DNA of 64,000 nt from Fimbriimonadaceae bacterium (lineage in GTDB: Bacteria > Armatimonadota > Fimbriimonadia > Fimbriimonadales > Fimbriimonadaceae), in the NCBI GenBank assembly GCA_019694835.1, contig JAIBBE010000002.1:165914-229913 (forward strand), in the 5' to 3' direction. This document shows positions 57,147-64,000 of the stretch, piece after piece. How positions within the stretch are numbered: position 1 is the stretch's first letter; the number at the start of each line of letters is the position of its first letter. The notes beneath the pieces were generated by a model that was not told the origin of the DNA, made no database searches, and worked only from the letters and a program-made list of their open reading frames with translations. The position numbers were made by a program, and so were the translations under genes.

Positions 57147-58123
57147 TACCTCCTAAGGACCGGTGAGGGACGGATATCCACGTTTGGCCTAGGTGGTTCA
57201 GTGTTGCCGTTAAGCGGGGGGCGATAGTCCTCCTCCTCTGTATGCGGGGGGTGGTTATGCGGCCCGTCGTGTCCAACGTAGGCTGCGGAACAATTGCGGC
57301 GACATTGCAAGCGAGCCGCCTCATCATTAGGGAAGCCGTTTTCGCAACACTCCAGGCAACTCTCTAGCGTTGTCCAGTCGTGAATCAACTGTGCACCAGG
57401 CGAAGGGTGTCCCCACTTCCGTCGGCAGTCCCATGGTTCCCACAGGATGGAGTTACCCCGTGGGCAGTTCAGTTGTGGACCCGTATAGGGCTGAATGGTT
57501 GGCCCAGAGGGCACCGGGTTGGGGCGCGGGCCAGGGACCACTCCCACCCCAGGAACAATGACCCATATCTGCCCGCTCCGTTGTCGGGGTCGCTTCTGAC
57601 ATGCTGCGTAGTACATCTCAGCCAAGGCAGAACATTGTTGTATGCAATTCCAGTCGTTGCGTCGATAGCAATCCCGACAGAAATCAACCACGTAGTCGTT
57701 CCAGAGGCGGCGATGTGAGCCAAAGCAATGCGGCGAGCTCGGTTTCATGCCCCATTCATCAACATTGCTCGTTGGGTTGGCCCTTGCATACGAATACGGG
57801 GCCAAGCCCGGTACGAGTTGGTCTACAGTCATCCATGTGCCCAAATCGGTCCGATCAACTCTTGCCCGAACATACGTCCGACCCGACGAGTCTCGGTAGT
57901 AACCCAACGCCCCAATGTACTGGAATGGCATGGTCGTACTGCCGGTTCGCGTCCTCAGCTCGCCGTAGGGCCAATACTCGAATGTATCGGTAATCGTACT
58001 CGAACTTCCCATGAGCGCCACCGTCGAACCCTGGGTGTCCGGAACAAGCAAGTGCCGAACACCGTTGCGCTTCTGAGCGATGACTTCGCCCTCAATAAGC
58101 GTGTAACGCGCTTTCATCGGCAT
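57146..58123 (-). CDS. RHS core C-terminal part with variable Cys-rich tip
   Basis: 325 residues. The first 120 are the conserved RHS-associated core (LLVPDTQGSTVALM, TFEYWPYGELRTR, GALGYYRDSSGRTYVRARV, PYSYARANPTSNVDEWG). After that the sequence is unlike the core: about 200 residues with 17 or so Cys (DFCRDCYRRNDWNCIQQC; ESCLECCENGFPNDEAARLQ) and a Pro-rich end. In RHS proteins this place holds the variable, often toxic, tip. It is a separate ORF: the upstream ORF ends in TGA, one base later comes this ATG in another frame, with AGGAG 9 nt before it. Confidence 0.8.
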   Translation of the reverse strand: MPMKARYTLIEGEVIAQKRNGVRHLLVPDTQGSTVALMGSSSTITDTFEYWPYGELRTRTGSTTMPFQYIGALGYYRDSSGRTYVRARVDRTDLGTWMTVDQLVPGLAPYSYARANPTSNVDEWGMKPSSPHCFGSHRRLWNDYVVDFCRDCYRRNDWNCIQQCSALAEMYYAACQKRPRQRSGQIWVIVPGVGVVPGPRPNPVPSGPTIQPYTGPQLNCPRGNSILWEPWDCRRKWGHPSPGAQLIHDWTTLESCLECCENGFPNDEAARLQCRRNCSAAYVGHDGPHNHPPHTEEEDYRPPLNGNTEPPRPNVDIRPSPVLRR

Positions 58124-58124
58124 C

Positions 58125-61100
58125 TCAGTATTCTCCTAAGTAATCGCTGCCATCCCAGATGAATGTGGTCAGTCCTGAGTCGGTTGAGGTTCGTCGCAAC
58201 CCATCGCCATCGTAGGTATATGTTGAACTCGACATCGCCAAAGTATTGACCATCGAAACTAATCGATTGGCCGGGTCGTACGTGTATCCAACCATAAGGA
58301 AGATATCGCCGCCATCATCTCCCAATTCACCCGTCATGTTCCCGTTATTGTCGAACGTATACGTGGTCAGGCTAGTGCCCTGAGCCATGGTCGTGAGGCG
58401 GTTTGCCGCATCGTGACTGAATGTCATTGGGCTTGAACCTTGCTGATACTTAAGCGTTAGGTTCCCCGTGCTGTCGTTGACAAACGTTGCCCTTGCACCC
58501 GACAACTCCTGCCCGGTCAAGCGACTTGCGTCATCGTAGACCCAAGTTGAAACTACCCCGTCCTTGTTACGGCCCACTCGGTTGCCCGCACCGTCGTAAC
58601 TGTCGACCATCGTCATGATGTTCGCCGCCGAGTTGTTGACTTGCACCTGAGTCGTTAAGCGCGACGCGGCATCGAATCCAAACTTTCGCACTCCATAGGC
58701 ATCCGTAAGGGTCGTGCGACGACTGTCTGCATCATATGCCAAGGTGGTCAGATTGCCATCCGGATCCTTCACCGAAGCAACTCGATTCAACGCGTCAAAG
58801 GTCGACGTAAAGACACCGCCATCGGGGTCAACCAGCGTGGTGCGGTTGCCCACGGCGTCATAGCCCATTTGCAAGACATAACCACCCGGCAACGACTTGC
58901 GCGTCATCGAACCACGATCATCCCAGGCATAGGTCGTCGTCCCGCCCGAATCGATCATCGTCGTGCGCTGACCGATACCGTCGTATTGGATCGTCACCCG
59001 CGTCGAATCGGAGTATTGAAGCGTGACCAAACGGCCAAGCTTGTCAAAGGTCGTCGTTGTCAGCTGGTTCTTGGCGTCGAGGATCGTGGTTGAGCGACCA
59101 GCCGCGTCATACGCCGTCGTGGTGGCATGGCCAAGCTGGTTCTTGAGAACAGTTTGGCGTCCGGCATTGTCGTACACCATCGTCACCCAATTGCCCTTCG
59201 CGTCCTGGATGCCGGTCTTTTGCCCCGCTAGGTCATAAACATAGCTCGTTCGATTCCCCAAGGGGTCGACCTCCGCCGCCAGGCGGTTCGAGTTCGCCGA
59301 ATACACGTTGAGCCAGTTTTTGCTCCGTGCGTCGGTCAGCGTGGTCCGGTTGCCCGCCAGGTCGTACTGCATCGTCGTGCGATTGCTCAGCGGATCGATC
59401 GTGGCCGACACTTGGCCTGCGGCGTCGTAGACCGTGGTCGCGAGGAACCCGAGCGGCGTCTTGGTCGCAATCCGACGACCAAGAGCGTCATAGAAGAACT
59501 CACTCACCCCCGCCAGCGCATCCGTCACCGACACGAGGTCGGAGCGGGCGTTGTAGGTGTTGGTGGAGATGTAACCGCGTGCGTTCATGACCGTCGCTAC
59601 TCTACCGACGTTGTCATAGGTCAAAGTGGTTCGGTTGCCCAGGGCATCGACATCGGCGATCTTCTGCTTGGCCGCGTTGTACACGATCTTCGAGGACTTG
59701 CCGAGGGCATTCGTGACCGTCGTGAGGTACCCCATCGTGTCGTATTCCATCGAGGTCACGAAGTCCAGCGCATCCTTGATCGTCGCCCGGTTCCCCCACC
59801 GGTCGTACGTATACGAAGTCCGGTTCCCCAGCGGATCAACGACCGCCGCGAGCAGGCACGTGTCATACACCATCGTCGTCTTTTGCCCGAGCGGATTCGT
59901 GCTGCTCGTCATGTTATCGCCCGCGTCATAAGTAAACGACGACTTGCGTCCGAGCGGGTCGGTGGTCGTTTGCAAGCGATTCAGAGCGTCATACGTGTTC
60001 GTGATGATGCCGCCATCCGAATTGACGATGCTGGCGAGGTTGCCAATCGCGTCGTAGTTCATCGTCGTGACGAGCCCACGCGGATCGGTGGCCAGTTTCA
60101 CTTGCCCTGCGTCGGTAAAGCTCCAGTTCCAAACCCTCCCCAGCGGGTCGGTCTGACGGATTCGGTTGCGGTTGGCGTCGTATCCGAACGTGGTCACTTG
60201 GCTCAGCGCGTTGGTAAGCGTCGTCAAGTTGCCCACCGAGTCGTAGGCCATCAGCGTGCGGTTGCCAAGGGCGTCATCCGACACGAGCATGCGCCCCATC
60301 GTATCGAACGAGGCACTAAAGATCGTCCCCGCTTGCGTGACCTCCTTGGTCTTCACGCGCTGACCGTTGTACGTGAGAGTCGAGATTTGGCCGGTCGGGT
60401 AGTCAATGCGGTTAACATTGCCGGTATCGTTATCGACATAAAAGGTCGTCTTCGCACCGGTTGGGTCCGTTTGGATCGTACGCTTGTTCGTAGAGTCGTA
60501 TTCCCATTGCCAGAGCGCAGGCCCGGATGCCATCGAGACGACGCGCTTGCTAGCATCATACGTGTAGCACGTTCGGTATCCCCGAGGATCTTCAATCGCG
60601 GCGAGGAGCGTGTTGCCCGAGAAGACATCATAGATGTACTTCGTCTGACATCCGAGCGGGGATGTCATCGTCGTCATGTACCGGCTTGAGTCGTACTGGA
60701 ACGTCCAGCGCCGACTATCCCAATCCTCGACATGACTGAGCAGCGAGGTGGGAGTACTGGCGGAGTAGTGGAACGATAACCTCTGCCCGCTCGGAATCTG
60801 GATTGACTTAAGCAGCCCTTCTTCGGCACCCGTTCCATAGGTGTACGTCGCCACGAGACCCTGGGGGTCGAGCATGCGGGTGAGATAGTACTGGGTCGGC
60901 TCCGCCGTGACCGGTTTGTACATCATCTTGCTGCCATCCGCGAACCACTCAGTGAACTCATTGGCACCGGAATCGTAACTGAGCGTGGTGAGGGCAGCGC
61001 CAGCTTGGCCGTAGGATGGTCCGCTACCCGAGAATCGGAACTGTTCCATCGTGCCACGAACAACAGCAACGTTTTCGAGTGTGCCGGCGACGAGGTAGCA

Positions 61101-61352
61101 CTTGGGCGAAGCCGAACGGTTCATGCCGAATTCGCCGTCCGGGAACTTTCCATTCCAACCCGTCGCCTCGGGTGAATAGAAGAATGAGACATCAAGCGAG
61201 TGCTTGCCCGCTCGGATCGAAATCTCCGGGTCGACGCGCAACTCACCCGTCGCCGGATCGGGGTGGGGCCGGTACGGATGATCGCGCAACGGATCGTTAG
61301 GCGCGAGTCCGTGATTGAGCGCGGTTCGGGTCTGGAAAAGAGGGTCTTGCAT
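58125..61352 (-). CDS. RHS/YD-repeat protein, N-terminal and repeat part
   Basis: About 1075 residues from the ATG at 61352 (MQDPLFQTRTALNHGLAPND); the frame is open 201 nt further but there it overlaps the mini-protein gene. More than thirty YD repeats of the form YDxxGNRTTLTDxxG fill residues 250-1060 and should build a hollow beta shell. No signal peptide. It stops at GSDYLGEY, where other RHS proteins run on into the core domain, now encoded by the next ORF. Confidence 0.88.
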   Translation of the reverse strand: MQDPLFQTRTALNHGLAPNDPLRDHPYRPHPDPATGELRVDPEISIRAGKHSLDVSFFYSPEATGWNGKFPDGEFGMNRSASPKCYLVAGTLENVAVVRGTMEQFRFSGSGPSYGQAGAALTTLSYDSGANEFTEWFADGSKMMYKPVTAEPTQYYLTRMLDPQGLVATYTYGTGAEEGLLKSIQIPSGQRLSFHYSASTPTSLLSHVEDWDSRRWTFQYDSSRYMTTMTSPLGCQTKYIYDVFSGNTLLAAIEDPRGYRTCYTYDASKRVVSMASGPALWQWEYDSTNKRTIQTDPTGAKTTFYVDNDTGNVNRIDYPTGQISTLTYNGQRVKTKEVTQAGTIFSASFDTMGRMLVSDDALGNRTLMAYDSVGNLTTLTNALSQVTTFGYDANRNRIRQTDPLGRVWNWSFTDAGQVKLATDPRGLVTTMNYDAIGNLASIVNSDGGIITNTYDALNRLQTTTDPLGRKSSFTYDAGDNMTSSTNPLGQKTTMVYDTCLLAAVVDPLGNRTSYTYDRWGNRATIKDALDFVTSMEYDTMGYLTTVTNALGKSSKIVYNAAKQKIADVDALGNRTTLTYDNVGRVATVMNARGYISTNTYNARSDLVSVTDALAGVSEFFYDALGRRIATKTPLGFLATTVYDAAGQVSATIDPLSNRTTMQYDLAGNRTTLTDARSKNWLNVYSANSNRLAAEVDPLGNRTSYVYDLAGQKTGIQDAKGNWVTMVYDNAGRQTVLKNQLGHATTTAYDAAGRSTTILDAKNQLTTTTFDKLGRLVTLQYSDSTRVTIQYDGIGQRTTMIDSGGTTTYAWDDRGSMTRKSLPGGYVLQMGYDAVGNRTTLVDPDGGVFTSTFDALNRVASVKDPDGNLTTLAYDADSRRTTLTDAYGVRKFGFDAASRLTTQVQVNNSAANIMTMVDSYDGAGNRVGRNKDGVVSTWVYDDASRLTGQELSGARATFVNDSTGNLTLKYQQGSSPMTFSHDAANRLTTMAQGTSLTTYTFDNNGNMTGELGDDGGDIFLMVGYTYDPANRLVSMVNTLAMSSSTYTYDGDGLRRTSTDSGLTTFIWDGSDYLGEY
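58133..58137 (-). promoter_or_regulatory. Ribosome-binding site inside the RHS gene for the C-terminal ORF
   Basis: AGGAG on the minus strand, 9 nt before the ATG at 58123 and inside the last codons of the N-terminal ORF. It supports separate translation of the tip. Confidence 0.55.
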
Positions 61353-61365
61353 TGGATTCACGCAA

Positions 61366-61611
61366 TTACAAATTAACGGGTGCGGGAAGTTCGGTACACA
61401 TCGACGAGACACCGGCTGGTGAAGGGCATTGGCATCGGCTAGGGTCGATGACAAATGGCTTGCCTGGGTAGCAGTCGCCGCCGCAAAGCGAACTTCCCCC
61501 CGCGCCACCCCCTCCCCCGCTTCCCCCAGACCCGCCACCGGAGCCGCCGCCACTAGGTCCTGGGCGCGGACCTGGTCCGCCCCAGCCTGGAAATGCCCAA
61601 CGTTCGTTCAT
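61366..61611 (-). CDS. Gly/Cys-rich mini-protein between NifU-like and RHS genes
   Basis: 81 residues. It starts MNERWAFPGWGGPGPRPGPS, then a Gly/Ser run to residue 40, then a Cys-containing part: SSLCGGDCYPGKPF, SRCQCPSPAGVSSMC (five Cys). Its ATG overlaps the stop of the NifU-like gene and it ends 14 nt before the RHS start, so it is inside an operon. It could be a modified peptide or a small structural partner of the RHS protein; function unknown. Confidence 0.55.
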   Translation of the reverse strand: MNERWAFPGWGGPGPRPGPSGGGSGGGSGGSGGGGGAGGSSLCGGDCYPGKPFVIDPSRCQCPSPAGVSSMCTELPAPVNL

Positions 61612-61967
61612 TCTGTTCCTCCGAGCGCTGCCGAGAGCGCATTAACGACCATGCGGGGGCAATCCCCCTTGCCTTCAGGAAGTGACCCAAGGATCATCAC
61701 CAAGTCCTCCGGTTCCAGCCGACGTGCCTGCTCAAGCGTCCGGCCTTTGAGAAGCCGAGCGGCAAGGCTCGCGCAAGCGATGATCGTGGGACATCCGTTC
61801 GTCTCTTGGGAGACATCGGTAATGACACCAGAGGCATCCACCACCAACCAGATCAGAACGTACGGTCCATCACCCGGATTTCCGAGCCGACCGTGGTGGG
61901 TCGCCGCGTCCAGCGGCCCCGTCTTTCCGGGGTTCGCGATGTATTCTTGAGCGGTCGGGCTAAACAT
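61608..61967 (-). CDS. IscU/NifU N-terminal-like scaffold protein
   Basis: 119 residues. MFSPTAQEYIANPGKTG, then GNPGDGPYVLIWLVVDASG, TNGCPTIIACASLAARLLKG and LPEGKGDCPRMVVNALSAAL follow the iron-sulfur scaffold pattern. Two of the three cluster-ligand Cys positions are kept (GCP and DCP); the first, normally in a GNPxCGD loop, is replaced by GNPGDGPY. It may therefore hold clusters poorly or do another job. No isc/suf genes are nearby; it is coupled to the Gly/Cys-rich mini-protein. Confidence 0.8.
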   Translation of the reverse strand: MFSPTAQEYIANPGKTGPLDAATHHGRLGNPGDGPYVLIWLVVDASGVITDVSQETNGCPTIIACASLAARLLKGRTLEQARRLEPEDLVMILGSLPEGKGDCPRMVVNALSAALGGTE

Positions 61968-62054
61968 TGGCCTCTGATCCTACTTGCATCTATCTTGCTC
62001 GATCTGTTCCAGGCTCTGTCAATGGTCCTAGGTCCATTTCGTGCCGTCCTTACC

Positions 62055-64000
62055 TCACAACTCCATATTACGCAGGGCCTCCAGGAACTGAACCGTGCTG
62101 GGTCGGTCGGGCTCGATGTCATCGGCAAGTTCCAACCATCGAATGGCTTCCGCGTTCTGCCCATGCAGGTGGGCCAAGCGGCCCATTTCGAACGCGGCCT
62201 CGGCAATCCCACGGTCGGCGAGATATCGAAGGTGAGGTTCGGCTTCCTGGTATCGATTGGCCCGAAGGAGGCGACGAACCAGAACGAGACGAATCGCCAA
62301 GGACCTCGGATGGTGGCGGGCAACGCGGGTCAACTCTTCGACCCCTAACTCGGCCCCACCGACGACCTCCGCCATTTGCGCCCGCATCTCGGCCCAAAGT
62401 TCGCAGGGCCCAATCCGTTCAAAGATCAAGCCTTGCATTTCTTGCACAGTTGGCCAATCACTCGCTTTGAGGGCAACGCTGAACACTTGGTGAATCGCAT
62501 TCGTCGGGTTGCTGCTCGTTTCAATGGCCTTCCTCCCCCACGTCAGCGCCTCCGACAGACGATCGTTCTGAGCGCAGATGTCGCACATCAGGGAGAAGGT
62601 TTTGGGGCCGAAAATCTGGAGATCAACGCTATTGAACACGCTGTCGTTCCGAACCTCAGTCGCTTTCTCTAGGTGAGCGAGCGCCTCGTCTATTCGCTTC
62701 ACCTTCGAAAGCTGCCGACCTAACACAAAGTGCAGTTCCGGGTCGGGACCTACCGCATCGAGCCCCTCCTCCGCAATCCTGGTGGCTTCTTCGAGGTTCT
62801 CAAGCCCCTCGAAGCTCTGGGACCACAAGGCATAGGCTTTCCGGGCAAACGTCGAAGTCCCCGCACCTTTCTCAAATGACTTCCTGAACCACTCGGCCGC
62901 TTCCTCGAAGTTGCCCGCGTGGTGCTCGGTCATCCCCCAGCAGAAGTGAACATACGGGCAGTTGGGTTTATCACGCAACTCAAGCGTTAGCAAGTGGTAA
63001 TCCCTCTCAAACTTTCGAGCCTGGCCCTCCGGCGAATTGTCATAACCCGCATGGAGAACTGGCTCGTCAATGTGAATGAGGACTCCGTCATGTTGGTTGA
63101 GCGAGTTCAGTATTTGCTCGTGGATTCGGCCATCGAAGGCAAGCCCGGGCAGACGCCGAAACACCTTGACGTGATCAACCCGGGTACCCCACCCCTCTGT
63201 CTCGATGAATTGGACGGGGACGATGATTCCTTTCAGTGAACGCGGAGCGTCGATCACGCGATCTTGCACGGCGAATCCAGTAAGGAACGGGAGGACATCA
63301 TCGGCGTCGAGCCACATGATCCAGTCCAAGGTCGCGTGGCGCAGCGACTCATTTCGCGCTGCTGCGAACGAATCCACCCACTCAAAGTCGATCACCTTGA
63401 CTCCCATTTCGGCGCAGATTTCCTTTGTTCGATCCGTCGAGCCGGTGTCCACGATGATGACTTCAGCAAAGAAATGGAGGGCGCTCTCCAAGCACTGGCG
63501 AATCACCCGTTCCTCGTTCTTCACGATCATGCATAGAGAAGTGCGAGCAAGGTTCGACCTGGCCCGGGCTCTCGCACGCAGGGTCTCAGGACGCTTGTTC
63601 TCGTCAAAGACGATCCGATGACTCGCATGTCCCGGCAAGTGCGACGCGAACCCGGTCTCCAGGTCCCAGTACCACTTCTTGCGAAAGCGATTGTCGTTCT
63701 CTCGCATGATCTTGCGGGGAGAGCTGATGCGTGCAAAAGACGCTGAGCCATGGTGATGCACGAAGGACCGGTTCGAAATGAGCAGACGGTAACCGGCTCT
63801 CCTTAAGCGATAGCAAAGGTCGCCATCGTCCGAACCGCCAATCTCATAAATGGGATCGAAGGCCAGGTTCGGGTAGGTCGGTTCCGAGACTTCGTTCAGT
63901 GTCGAGCGTCGAATTGCCAAGCAGAACCCGATCAAGAAGTCCGTCTCTACGTCGGCCTGTTCGGAAGCGGCAAGGTCTTGGGCGAAGAGGTCCAGCGTTT
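62055..64000 (-). CDS. Tandem GT2 glycosyltransferase with TPR region, partial (5' end outside window)
   Basis: 647 residues visible, open to the right edge. The beginning is the end of one GT2 domain (GGSDDGDLCYRLRRAGYRL). After about residue 145 a second GT2 domain starts: TSLCMIVKNEERVIRQCLES, IIVDTGSTDRTKEI, FAAARNESL and the metal-binding DxD in IMWLDADDV. From about 375 TPR helices run to the end (HAGNFEEAAEWFRKSFEKGA). Enzymes of this layout transfer sugars to proteins or surface polymers. First gene seen of the RHS-cluster strand; the gap to the NifU-like gene is 87 nt. Confidence 0.85.
   Translation of the reverse strand, partial: TLDLFAQDLAASEQADVETDFLIGFCLAIRRSTLNEVSEPTYPNLAFDPIYEIGGSDDGDLCYRLRRAGYRLLISNRSFVHHHGSASFARISSPRKIMRENDNRFRKKWYWDLETGFASHLPGHASHRIVFDENKRPETLRARARARSNLARTSLCMIVKNEERVIRQCLESALHFFAEVIIVDTGSTDRTKEICAEMGVKVIDFEWVDSFAAARNESLRHATLDWIMWLDADDVLPFLTGFAVQDRVIDAPRSLKGIIVPVQFIETEGWGTRVDHVKVFRRLPGLAFDGRIHEQILNSLNQHDGVLIHIDEPVLHAGYDNSPEGQARKFERDYHLLTLELRDKPNCPYVHFCWGMTEHHAGNFEEAAEWFRKSFEKGAGTSTFARKAYALWSQSFEGLENLEEATRIAEEGLDAVGPDPELHFVLGRQLSKVKRIDEALAHLEKATEVRNDSVFNSVDLQIFGPKTFSLMCDICAQNDRLSEALTWGRKAIETSSNPTNAIHQVFSVALKASDWPTVQEMQGLIFERIGPCELWAEMRAQMAEVVGGAELGVEELTRVARHHPRSLAIRLVLVRRLLRANRYQEAEPHLRYLADRGIAEAAFEMGRLAHLHGQNAEAIRWLELADDIEPDRPSTVQFLEALRNMEL

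Noticed and set aside
59412..60689. 425-codon plus-strand ORF within the RHS gene
   Set aside because: Antisense to YD repeats; its repetitive Arg/Val content mirrors them.

Overview
The window is high-GC bacterial chromosome, dense with genes on both strands. I think it comes from an Armatimonadota bacterium of the Fimbriimonadia type. The grounds are the mix of a PEP-CTERM protein, many secreted low-complexity proteins, SARP/LuxR-like STAND regulators, large families of short palindromic repeats, and many genes whose -10 box sits 5-9 nt before the start codon. This placement is inference and could not be checked against a database.

Layout. 1-390: start of a secreted tail-fibre-like protein running off the left edge. 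596-3556: obgE-nadD-rsfS-TPR membrane protein operon. 3563-3737: two palindromic repeat elements. 3758-7426: beta-propeller lipoprotein, VOC protein, membrane protein, small secreted protein. 7616-16268: clpC, a cyclase/STAND/TPR regulator, a PEP-CTERM protein, an M28 peptidase and an LTxxQ protein. 16416-21992: an AfsR-like regulator divergent from a small ORF and a secreted surface protein. 22033-24140: ffh-rpsP-khpA; then a 200-bp folded repeat, smpB, an FAD oxidoreductase, small proteins and a subtilase. 29672-36667 (minus): a shortened S10/spc ribosomal cluster running rplC to rplE, with no rpsJ upstream and nothing after rplE.

36913-50700 is mosaic. It holds a fasciclin protein, two unrecognised genes each preceded by a 21-nt-period repeat array, a nuclease-like gene, methyltransferase fragments, an acyl-CoA dehydrogenase, tRNA-Trp, recJ, and a DpnI-type methyl-directed restriction enzyme surrounded by truncated methyltransferase and BglII-like genes. 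50698-55074 carries a TPR lipoprotein, a thioredoxin and membrane proteins. 55227-64000 (minus) is an accessory cluster: glycosyltransferase, IscU/NifU-like scaffold, Gly/Cys-rich mini-protein, RHS protein split into two ORFs, HEAT-repeat lipoprotein, and a decayed RHS fragment.

The housekeeping genes form recognisable operons for ribosome assembly, protein targeting, trans-translation and proteolysis. The most notable accessory features are the paired 21-nt-period arrays, the DpnI gene within methyltransferase debris, the split RHS cluster, and the recurring leaderless-type promoter geometry.
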